Assembly: GCA_030650395.1 (NCBI GenBank)
Contig: JAUSDY010000158.1
Location: 1 to 57,072 of the forward strand
From: Acidobacteriota bacterium
GTDB taxonomy: Bacteria > Acidobacteriota > Vicinamibacteria > Vicinamibacterales > UBA2999
Length of the DNA: 57,072 bases
Direction of reading: 5' to 3'
In this document: piece by piece, positions 8,151 through 14,671 of the stretch
How positions within the stretch are numbered: position 1 is the first letter of the stretch
Layout of the letters: each line of letters begins with the position of its first letter
The notes under the pieces: generated by a model
What the model was told of the DNA's origin: nothing
The model's database searches: none
Seen by the model: only the letters and a program-made list of their open reading frames with translations
Made by a program: the position numbers and the translations under genes

Positions 8151-8375
8151 TTGGCGCGTCTATTGCTCTGCTGTTGGCGTCATGGTGTATTCGTTCAGAT
8201 TCCCAGGGACCGCACGAAGGCGGTTTGGGGCCGTCGATCCGTAACAACGCTCGCCTTACTGGCGTTAATCGTTACTTGGGCTGCTCCCGCCGATGCGCAG
8301 AAACGCTGGCGGGGTCGAACTTCACGCTTCGAGAGCTGCGTCTGGAAGACGCCGCCTCGTTGCTCTCGATGCTGA
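8151..8375 (+). pseudogene. possible remnant of an exported protein (signal peptide only)
   Basis: One frame encodes RRSVTTLALLALIVTWAAPADAQ at about 8235-8297, a good Sec signal peptide with an AxA cleavage site, followed by a few residues and then loss of any recognisable sequence. The GNAT domain starts immediately downstream in a different frame. This looks like the truncated 5' end of a secreted-protein gene joined to the GNAT. It may be chance. Confidence 0.25.
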
Positions 8376-8860
8376 CGACCGAGGAAGTCTCGCGCTTCAT
8401 CTCGCCGCCGCCGACCACGGTTGAGGGCTTCGAAAAGTTCATCCAGTGGGCGCAGCAGGAGCGCGCCGCCGGCAACTACGCGTGCTACGCCGTCGTCCCG
8501 AACGGGCTCGACACCGCCATCGGCATCTTCCAGGTCCGCACCCTCGAACCCGGCTTCGGGATGGCCGAGTGGGGCTTTGCACTCGGCTCGCAGTTCTGGG
8601 GCACGAACCTCTTCGCCGAAGGCGCGCGGTTGATTTTGGGCTTTACCTTCGACACCATCGGCGTCCGCCGCCTCGAAGCGCGCGCCGCGATCGCCAACGC
8701 GCGCGGAAACGGCGCGTTGCGAAAGATTGGCGCGGTTCAGGAAGGCGTGCTGCGCCGGTCATTCTTGCGTAACGGCGTCCATCACGACCAGATGCTGTGG
8801 TCGATTCTCGCCGAAGACTGGACCGAGCAGCTCTCGCGCCAGGGTACCGTCACGCACTAG
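8174..8860 (+). CDS. GNAT-family N-acetyltransferase (RimJ/RimL type)
   Basis: The conserved part begins near 8311 with FTLRELRLEDAASLLSML and runs to the end. Signs of the family are AIGIFQVR (beta strand), GMAEWGFALGSQFWGTNLFAEGARLILGFTFDTIGVRRLEARAAIANARGNGALRKIGAVQEG, which covers acetyl-CoA binding and the RimJ-type end, split here only for description. These enzymes acetylate protein N-termini or small amines. The first 45 residues of the longest frame look non-coding, so the true start is uncertain (TTG codons at 8174 and further down). The gene follows the AT-rich island and a signal-peptide remnant, which suggests a recombination junction. Confidence 0.75.
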   Translation: MASWCIRSDSQGPHEGGLGPSIRNNARLTGVNRYLGCSRRCAETLAGSNFTLRELRLEDAASLLSMLTTEEVSRFISPPPTTVEGFEKFIQWAQQERAAGNYACYAVVPNGLDTAIGIFQVRTLEPGFGMAEWGFALGSQFWGTNLFAEGARLILGFTFDTIGVRRLEARAAIANARGNGALRKIGAVQEGVLRRSFLRNGVHHDQMLWSILAEDWTEQLSRQGTVTH

Positions 8861-8864
8861 TCCT

Positions 8865-8884
8865 CGCGGGACTGAAGTCCCGCG
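8865..8884. repeat. dispersed palindrome (CGCGGGAC/GTCCCGCG)
   Basis: A perfect 8-base stem with a TGAA loop, five bases after the GNAT stop. It has the form of small dispersed palindromes seen elsewhere in this window. Confidence 0.7.
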
Positions 8885-8903
8885 CTACGTTGGCGTCACC
8901 GTA

Positions 8904-8944
8904 AGGCCCGCGACATTTCCAGGGGTGTCCGGGCCTCTTTTTTT
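8904..8944 (+). terminator. intrinsic terminator after the GNAT gene
   Basis: Stem AGGCCCG (8904-8910) pairs with CGGGCCT (8930-8936), extended inside by GACA/TGTC, and is followed by seven T at 8938-8944. It is the clearest U-tract terminator in the window. Confidence 0.85.
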
Positions 8945-8984
8945 GTCCGCCTCCGCCGCGGAGGAATGCAGCGCGGCTACGGCG

Positions 8985-9068
8985 AGACCCCGCCATAGCT
9001 CGCGAAGGATTCGAGGCGAGCGAAGGCGGGGCCGGCGCCCGCAGGGATTCGATTCGAGCGAAGGCGGG
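8985..9068. repeat. CCCGCC...GGCGGG dispersed repeats
   Basis: ACCCCGCCATAGCTCGCGA, a matching GCGAGCGAAGGCGGGG and then a second partial unit (TTCGAGCGAAGGCGGGTT) lie between the GNAT terminator and the rluA-type gene. Similar CCCGCC/GGCGGG pairs occur at 30574-30600 and, in another form, at 47829-47888. No gene is seen in 8945-9090. Confidence 0.55.
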
Positions 9069-9090
9069 TTCACACTTACACTGGAGCGTC

Positions 9091-10149
9091 GTGTCCTCCC
9101 CCGCCTGGCGCACCCTCGCCCTTGACCGCGGCGACCACGGCGTCCGCATCGATCGCGTGCTGCTTCGGCACCTGCGCGACGAGCGTGTGTCGCGCAACCA
9201 GATCCAGAATTGGATCGAAGCAGGCGGCGTGCTCGTGAACGGCGCACCGGCCCCCCGCGCCGCCTGGCGGGTCCAGGCCGGCGATGCCGTTGCCGTCCGC
9301 TTCGACCCCCGCCCGCCGAAATCACGGCCGGCGGCCGAATCGATCCCTCTCGACGCGCTGTACGAAGACGCCGACCTGCTGGCGATCAACAAGCCGCCGG
9401 GGCTCGTGGTGCATCCGTCGTACAAGAACGCGGGCGGCACGCTGATGAACGGCGTGTTGGCGCTCGCGCGGGACTGGCCGGCGGGTTCCAAGCCGGCGTT
9501 GCTGGGGCGGCTCGACAAGCACACGTCGGGTGTTGTGCTGATCACCAAGAGCGGTCACGTCCACGCGGCTCTTCAGCGCGCGATGGATGCGCGGCAAGTC
9601 GACAAGGATTACCTCGCGGTGGTGTGGGGAAAGCCTTCGCCCGCCAGGGGCAGCATCGACCTCGCGCTCGATCGAGATCCGTGGGATCGTCGCCGCATCA
9701 CCGTGACCGATCGCGGCGGCCAGCCGTCGGTGACGCGCTACGAGCGAATCGCGACTGCAATGCGTGGGACTGCAATGCGTGGGGACAAACCTTCAGGTTT
9801 GTCCTTCTCACTCGTGCGCCTGCGGCTCATCACCGGACGCACGCACCAGATTCGCGTCCACCTCGCGGCGAAGGGCTGGCCCATCGTCGGCGATGCCGTT
9901 TACGGGCGAAAGGCGACGCGCATCGCCGCCTCCGACACCGCCGAGATCGCGCGGGCGTTTTCCCGTCAAGCGTTGCATGCTTGGCGGCTGGCATTCCGGC
10001 ACCCCGTGAGCGGCAAGGAGTTGTCGATCGTGGCACCGCTCCCGGAGGATATGGGAGAGCTGGCCAGAGCGCTCGGTTTGCCGGTTGATATAATCGCGCA
10101 TCCTCCGGACAAACCTGAAGGTTTGTCCCCACGCAAAACTGGCCAATGA
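9091..10149 (+). CDS. RluA/RluD-family pseudouridine synthase
   Basis: 352 residues from a GTG start. An S4 RNA-binding domain covers about 15-75, followed by the catalytic domain: LLAINKPPGLVVHPS at about 96-110, GRLDKHTSG at 139-147 with the nucleophile Asp142, and GRTHQIRVHL at about 249-258. The family isomerises uridines in 23S rRNA or tRNA. Residues about 223-240 and the last dozen residues are encoded by palindromic repeats (see separate entries), so the gene has taken up repeats without losing frame. It overlaps the next gene by four bases (ATGA). Confidence 0.9.
   Translation: MSSPAWRTLALDRGDHGVRIDRVLLRHLRDERVSRNQIQNWIEAGGVLVNGAPAPRAAWRVQAGDAVAVRFDPRPPKSRPAAESIPLDALYEDADLLAINKPPGLVVHPSYKNAGGTLMNGVLALARDWPAGSKPALLGRLDKHTSGVVLITKSGHVHAALQRAMDARQVDKDYLAVVWGKPSPARGSIDLALDRDPWDRRRITVTDRGGQPSVTRYERIATAMRGTAMRGDKPSGLSFSLVRLRLITGRTHQIRVHLAAKGWPIVGDAVYGRKATRIAASDTAEIARAFSRQALHAWRLAFRHPVSGKELSIVAPLPEDMGELARALGLPVDIIAHPPDKPEGLSPRKTGQ
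9753..9804. repeat. in-frame tandem repeat plus palindrome inside the pseudouridine synthase gene
   Basis: Two copies of a 15-mer (GACTGCAATGCGTGG, 9753-9767 and 9768-9782) run into a palindrome with arms GGACAAACC and GGTTTGTCC around TTCA (9783-9804). It adds about 17 residues (AMRGTAMRGDKPSGLS) between conserved strands of the enzyme. Confidence 0.9.
10107..10134. repeat. inverted copy of the GGACAAACC palindrome
   Basis: Arms GGACAAACC and GGTTTGTCC around TGAA, followed by CCACGC. This is the exact reverse complement of 9777-9804. It encodes the C-terminal residues DKPEGLSPR of the pseudouridine synthase and may also act as a hairpin before the next gene. Confidence 0.9.
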
Positions 10150-11204
10150 CCTCTGCGGCAGTCACACGCGTCCGCGCCGCGTTGGCCAGGCAGCCGCGCA
10201 TTCCGCTCGCCGTCCTGCCGACGCCCATTTACGACGCCACGCGCCTGCGCGACGCGCTCGGCGGTCCCGCCAGGTGCCCGCGCGTGCTCATCAAGCGCGA
10301 CGACCTGACCGCGCTCGGGCTTGGCGGCAACAAGGCGCGCAAGCTGGAGTATCTCGTCGCCGATGCGCAGTCACAGGGGGCCGCGACGCTCATCACAACG
10401 GGCGCCGTGCAATCCAACCATGCGCGCATGACCGCGGCAGCTGCGTGCGTGGCGGGCATGCGATGCGTGCTGGTGCTCACGACCACCGTCGACGAGCCGG
10501 CGATGGCGGGTAACCTCCTGCTCGATCGGCTCTACGGTGCCAGCGTGCGGCTCGTACCGTCGGTGGATCCGATGCTCGCCGTCGGGCAGGATGAAGCCGT
10601 GGTTGCCGAGGTCGTCGCCGACGAAGAAGCGGCGGGTCGACGCCCGTACGTGATCCCAATCGGCGGCTCGAGCGGCATCGGCGTGTTCGGCTACGTGGGC
10701 GGAACGGCGGAGCTCGTCGAGCAACTCGATGCGATGGGTGTATCGCCAACGCGGTTGTATTTCGCCAGCGGCTCGCGCGGCACCCAGGCAGGGCTTACGC
10801 TGGGCGCGAAGTTATGCGGGGCATCGTACGAAGTGACCGGCATCGCGGTCAGCGCCGGTGAGCCCGAGAAGATCGAGCGCGCGAAGCGGATCGCCAATGA
10901 CGCGGCAACACGCCTCGGACTGACCGAACGGGTCGACTTGCCAGATCTCGTGACCGATCAGGGTTTCATCGGGGAGGGCTACGGCATTCCGACCGATGCA
11001 GGGCTAGAAGCCATCCGCGTGCTGGCGCGGACCGAGGCGATCCTGCTGGACCCGTGTTACACGTCGAAGGGCATGGCCGCGCTCATCCAGCACGTGCGAG
11101 CCGGCAAGCTTTCGCCCGCAGAGACGGTCGTCTTCCTGCACACCGGCGGCATGCCGGCGTTGTTCACTGAGAGTTTTGCGAAGGCGTTTACGCAGCAGTC
11201 CTGA
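10146..11204 (+). CDS. PLP-dependent D-cysteine desulfhydrase / ACC deaminase-like enzyme
   Basis: 352 residues of the fold-type II PLP family. Seen: LPTPIYDATRLRDAL, LIKRDDLTALGLGGNKARKLEYL with the PLP-binding Lys in GGNKARK (about residue 61), TGAVQSNHARMTAAAA, and a glycine-rich phosphate loop GSRGTQAG near 220. This combination is shared by D-cysteine desulfhydrase (DcyD) and 1-aminocyclopropane-1-carboxylate deaminase; sequence alone does not separate them here. It would be cytoplasmic. It is translationally coupled to the pseudouridine synthase by an ATGA overlap; there is no obvious functional link. Confidence 0.85.
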   Translation: MTSAAVTRVRAALARQPRIPLAVLPTPIYDATRLRDALGGPARCPRVLIKRDDLTALGLGGNKARKLEYLVADAQSQGAATLITTGAVQSNHARMTAAAACVAGMRCVLVLTTTVDEPAMAGNLLLDRLYGASVRLVPSVDPMLAVGQDEAVVAEVVADEEAAGRRPYVIPIGGSSGIGVFGYVGGTAELVEQLDAMGVSPTRLYFASGSRGTQAGLTLGAKLCGASYEVTGIAVSAGEPEKIERAKRIANDAATRLGLTERVDLPDLVTDQGFIGEGYGIPTDAGLEAIRVLARTEAILLDPCYTSKGMAALIQHVRAGKLSPAETVVFLHTGGMPALFTESFAKAFTQQS

Positions 11205-11214
11205 GGGCGCTGAG

Positions 11215-11439
11215 CTATTTGACCCACGCCGCCGATACGCCGGTGACGTCGGCGGCAGTAGTCGGGTCGGCCGCGAGATCCGCGTTGGTCAGCACCTTCG
11301 CCCTGGCCGCGGCTTTCACCGCGGCCCGCCGCGCTTCTTCCTGTCGAGCGACGTCGCCCAGCGATTGGGCCGACGCAGACGAAGCGATCACCACGAGCGC
11401 GCCAACAATAACGGTCCGGGCGATGACAGGCAAACTCAT
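11215..11439 (-). CDS. small exported protein at the end of the pilin operon
   Basis: 74 residues: signal peptide (about 1-24, ending ASAQ) then SLGDVARQEEARRAAVKAAARAK and a short tail. The QSLGDVARQEE start resembles the mature N-terminus of many secreted acidobacterial proteins, but there is no known domain. The ATG at 11439 was chosen because it forms an ATGA overlap with the pilX stop; an ATG nine bases upstream is also possible. Translational coupling suggests it works with the minor pilins. It ends 10 bases from the convergent PLP enzyme. Confidence 0.6.
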   Translation of the reverse strand: MSLPVIARTVIVGALVVIASSASAQSLGDVARQEEARRAAVKAAARAKVLTNADLAADPTTAADVTGVSAAWVK

Positions 11440-12833
11440 TCGATCCATCCTGAAACGGCGTTCACGTATGTCGTCACACCGGGGGTGTATATGGGCGTAT
11501 TGATCGGGTCGAAGGAGCCGTTGTATTCGATCTCACTACCTGAGAGGGTGTTGGTCGTCACCAGATTGGACAGGATTCCGGTCGTCACGTTCTGGACGAT
11601 GATCTGGCCCTGCAGTGTCGGGTTCCCGGAAATGTGCAACTGCTCGCGCACCATGCATTTTCCTTCCACAGAGTTCGGGGCATTGACATCCACCGCGCCG
11701 CCGATCTTCAGGTCGCCGTTGGTCACGAACTGCAGGAGGCTGGCGTTATTAGTTGTGTCTGGCGTCAAGAACGGGCGCCCGGTCACGGAGATCGATCCCG
11801 TGGCAATGATGGACAGGGCCTTGGGGCTGGCGTTCGAGCCCGGACTGCCCGAAATCGACACGGTGCCATTGACATAGAAGGTGCCGTCCGGCGCCGTGTT
11901 TCCCGAGATACTCCACTCGCCGCCTGAAAAAGTCCATCCATTGCATATCGCGCCGCAAGGCAGACCGCCCGCGGATCCGATGGTCATGGTGCCATCCGCG
12001 TTCAGAAAGAAATCCGCCTGGGCCATATAGTCGGCGGCATTGACGGTGGGCACGTTGATGGTGGGCGCGCCACCGGTCTGCGTGCCAACCGCGATGCCTG
12101 GATCGGCGGTCAATGTACCGACGGCCGTGAGGTCTCCCTGAACGTTGCCTGTACTGCCAGTCACGACGATGCTGCCGTTGGAATGGACGTTGCCTGCGAG
12201 GCCGTGAATATTGAAATTACCGTCCATCGCAAAGTCGCCGTTCATCAGAATCGCGGGGTTCGAGTACGATGGCGTCGTCGTGCCCGGGCTCGTGCTGTCG
12301 ACGGATTCGAGCAGTCTCGCCACCCGCACCAAGGTCCCGCTCGGCCCGAAGCCGGTGGCGCGGATCACTAGACGATCGTTGATATTGTTTGTCGAGACGC
12401 CGTCTTCGCCCATTTGCGCCAATTGGGCGGAAGTGAGCGGGGTCGTGTAAAGCGCATTGTTGTCGTCGTCAAGAATCTCGACGGTGTAGGAGTATTGAGC
12501 GGTCACGCCGATGGTCTCGGGCCAGGAGACGAAGGTGGCCATGACATAGCCCATGTTGCCGTCGTCCGCGGTCCCCGCAACACCGTCGGCACCATAGAGC
12601 CAGTTTTCGCCGTTGTTGGCCGGGTTGACGATAGCGGTGACAGCCCGGTTCAGCCCGGCCTCGGCCGCGGCGCGGGCACCCGCATAAACCATCTCGTTTG
12701 TGGACATGGCCACTTCGATCTGGCTGTTGAGGGCCATGCCGGTGGCAAGACCCGACATCACGGCCAGCAGCAGCAGGACGACGATCAGCGCCACGCCTTG
12801 CTCCGACTCGCGATTCAGCGGCGACGTACTCAT
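11436..12833 (-). CDS. PilX-like pilus assembly protein
   Basis: 465 residues. The N-terminus (EQGVALIVVLLLLAVMSGLATGMALNSQIEV, described here in parts) has the PilX_N pattern: a short basic leader, then a hydrophobic helix, then an AAAEAGLNRA segment. After about residue 170 the protein is rich in Gly, Asn, Ser and Thr with short repeats such as FNIHGLAGNVHSNGSI and GTVSISGSPGSN, which looks like a beta-helix. It would belong to the tip of type IV pili or a pseudopilus. ATGA overlaps join it to pilW before and the small exported gene after. Confidence 0.8.
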   Translation of the reverse strand: MSTSPLNRESEQGVALIVVLLLLAVMSGLATGMALNSQIEVAMSTNEMVYAGARAAAEAGLNRAVTAIVNPANNGENWLYGADGVAGTADDGNMGYVMATFVSWPETIGVTAQYSYTVEILDDDNNALYTTPLTSAQLAQMGEDGVSTNNINDRLVIRATGFGPSGTLVRVARLLESVDSTSPGTTTPSYSNPAILMNGDFAMDGNFNIHGLAGNVHSNGSIVVTGSTGNVQGDLTAVGTLTADPGIAVGTQTGGAPTINVPTVNAADYMAQADFFLNADGTMTIGSAGGLPCGAICNGWTFSGGEWSISGNTAPDGTFYVNGTVSISGSPGSNASPKALSIIATGSISVTGRPFLTPDTTNNASLLQFVTNGDLKIGGAVDVNAPNSVEGKCMVREQLHISGNPTLQGQIIVQNVTTGILSNLVTTNTLSGSEIEYNGSFDPINTPIYTPGVTTYVNAVSGWIE

Positions 12834-13537
12834 AAAGCCCTCACTCTCACTTCTGACGTGATGACCCTCGTCACCGGCTGGCCGGTGGCGGGATCCAAAG
12901 TCCGTGTGCGGATCGTGATGTGCGTTTCGACGTACCTGACGTTGGCGGGATTCGTCACCGCGGTATTCATGACGTTATGCAACGAGTCGCGATAGACGAA
13001 GCGGAGATCCTGAATCACCGCGTCGGTGCGGATCGACGCCACGGGCGCGAGGTTGTTGTCGAAAAACACGATCGCGTCGTTGGCGGGGTCGTAGGAAATC
13101 GTGACGTCTTCGTTGGCCTGGTCGCACGAGCCGGCGGCGACGCCGCCGACGATTCCGTCCGGAGGATTGGCGTCGGTCTGCAGACGGATGTCGTTATCGA
13201 TGCCGTCGGCGTCGGGATCGAAGCGGATCGCCAAAACGGCGAGAGGCACCGGGCCCGGCGCGCCCGGGCAACTTGTGGTCGCGACGCTGAAGGGGTTGTT
13301 GCCCGAGCTGCGAATCAGCTTGCCGATCCATTCGAGGGCGTAGCGGCCTTCCTGTTCCGCGGCCGCCGCTTCGACCTGACGCCGGTAACCGGTTTGAACC
13401 TGCCCGGTGAGCGCCACGGCGCCGCCGAGGACGAGCGTCGACACCAGCGTCGCCACCAGTAATTCGGCGAGGGTGAAGCCACGTTCGCCGTTCGCGCCAG
13501 TTTCGCGTCGTTGCACGGAAGTCATCCTCATATTCAT
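12830..13537 (-). CDS. PilW-like minor pilin
   Basis: 235 residues with a class III prepilin leader: RG|FTLAELLVATLVS, where PilD would cut after Gly and methylate Phe, followed by the hydrophobic stalk helix. The rest (GRYALEWIGKLIRSSGNNPF, then a beta-rich head) resembles PilW. It joins its neighbours by ATGA at both ends, so the operon is tightly coupled. Minor pilins prime assembly of type IV pili. Confidence 0.8.
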   Translation of the reverse strand: MNMRMTSVQRRETGANGERGFTLAELLVATLVSTLVLGGAVALTGQVQTGYRRQVEAAAAEQEGRYALEWIGKLIRSSGNNPFSVATTSCPGAPGPVPLAVLAIRFDPDADGIDNDIRLQTDANPPDGIVGGVAAGSCDQANEDVTISYDPANDAIVFFDNNLAPVASIRTDAVIQDLRFVYRDSLHNVMNTAVTNPANVRYVETHITIRTRTLDPATGQPVTRVITSEVRVRAL

Positions 13538-13995
13538 ATTCGCCGGATGATCGAAATCATTTCGAAGGAACTGTTGACCCGGGCGTCGGTGTTCGTCGGG
13601 ATCACCCGAATGGTGATTTGCCGCAAGTTCGCGTTGCCGTCGGGCCCCGCCTCGACCAGCCAGCGGCGCGTATAGCCCGGTACGTCGGTGTCGAAGTGAT
13701 TGGCCACGTTTGCGGTCAGCGAGCCGCCGATTTGGATCGTCAACGCGGTGTCGAAGTTCAAAGAATTGAGCTGGTCGAGCTTATCCGTCGTCAGGCGCAC
13801 GGCTTGAGTTTCGTTGCGGCCGAGTTGCTGCATGCGCAGGCTGACCGCCAACAGCTCGGCGAGCGACACCAGGCCGATGGTCAGGATCACCATCGCCACC
13901 ATCGCCTCGACGAGCGTAAAGCCACGCTCGTCAGAAGGCTGAGAAGGTGATTTGACCGGTCGCACTGACGGTGAGTGTTCGTGAACGTGTGCCAT
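13534..13995 (-). CDS. PilV-like minor pilin
   Basis: 153 residues. The prepilin motif ERG|FTLVEAMVAMVILTIGL is preceded by a 24-residue leader if the ATG at 13995 is used; a GTG within the overlap would give a shorter leader. The stalk helix runs into SLAELLAVSLRMQQL, as in PilV/PilI. It overlaps fimT by up to 65 bases and pilW by four. Expected to sit in the tip complex of type IV pili. Confidence 0.8.
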   Translation of the reverse strand: MAHVHEHSPSVRPVKSPSQPSDERGFTLVEAMVAMVILTIGLVSLAELLAVSLRMQQLGRNETQAVRLTTDKLDQLNSLNFDTALTIQIGGSLTANVANHFDTDVPGYTRRWLVEAGPDGNANLRQITIRVIPTNTDARVNSSFEMISIIRRI

Positions 13996-14422
13996 AAGTC
14001 ACTGTAATGGTCTGAGGAATAACTCCGGCTGACGTGAAGATGCCGCGGCCGCTGACCGTGAGCGTGTTGACGACACCGAAGCTGACCAAGGGCGGCATCG
14101 CAAAGACGCCGCTGTCGTACTGCTGGGTCGCATTGCAGCGATCAACCGCGTCGTCGATCGCCGGGTTACCGGTGACGACCAAGACACGAAATTGGCCGAC
14201 CGCCGGGCAGTCGAACCTGACACGGAAAAGCGTGTTCCGGCTGATCGCCTTCAGCCTGGCCTGCCGAATCTGCGAGCCAATGGTTTCGGAAGCCGTCCAA
14301 ACCGAGTTACGCGCAGACGATTCGATGAACACCGGGACGGCGACCGCGGCGAGAATGCCGGCGATGACCAAAGAGATCATCAACTCGATCAGCGTAAAAC
14401 CCCGATTGGAGCGCATGCCCAT
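13931..14422 (-). CDS. FimT/GspH-like minor pilin
   Basis: 163 residues from ATG 14422 (or 161 from ATG 14416). The leader MGMRSNRG|FTLIELMISLVIAGILA is a model prepilin site with Glu at +5. The head (SARNSVWTASETIGSQIRQARLKAISRN) matches FimT/GspH. First gene of the minor pilin operon. A longer frame to 14536 adds 38 residues without pilin character, so the short leader was preferred. Confidence 0.85.
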   Translation of the reverse strand: MGMRSNRGFTLIELMISLVIAGILAAVAVPVFIESSARNSVWTASETIGSQIRQARLKAISRNTLFRVRFDCPAVGQFRVLVVTGNPAIDDAVDRCNATQQYDSGVFAMPPLVSFGVVNTLTVSGRGIFTSAGVIPQTITVTYGTRSRTLTVSATGQITFSAF

Positions 14423-14538
14423 GAGATAGCAAGAGCCAGACCAGCGGTCAGCCCCCCGGTTAAGTGATTGAGCGGGCCGGTCTTGACCCTTGTCTGCCTC
14501 ATCGCGTGGGGTCCTGTTTGTGCCGGGGTGGGACATTT

Positions 14539-14556
14539 GATTACGAAATCGTAATC
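14539..14556. promoter_or_regulatory. perfect inverted repeat, candidate operator
   Basis: GATTACGA and TCGTAATC are separated by two bases, in the 249-base gap between fimT and the divergent DUF5916 gene. An AT-rich perfect 8+8 dyad in a GC-rich intergenic region is a good transcription-factor site. Which of the two genes it controls cannot be told. Confidence 0.5.
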
Positions 14557-14655
14557 ATCGTTATGACTCTAAAGAGCTTCGGCCCCCAAACCCATAAAAA
14601 CGCAGCCTCTCGAGCATAGAATCGCCCGGTTCGCCCGCAGCACGCATGGCGCCCT

Positions 14656-14661
14656 TATAAT
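14656..14661 (+). promoter_or_regulatory. TATAAT -10 element, decides the DUF5916 start
   Basis: TATAAT ends 10 bases before the ATG at 14672. An in-frame ATG at 14660 lies inside this hexamer and so cannot be the start if the promoter is real. Transcription would begin at or next to 14672, giving a leaderless mRNA. Confidence 0.6.
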
Positions 14662-14671
14662 GAGCGACCCC

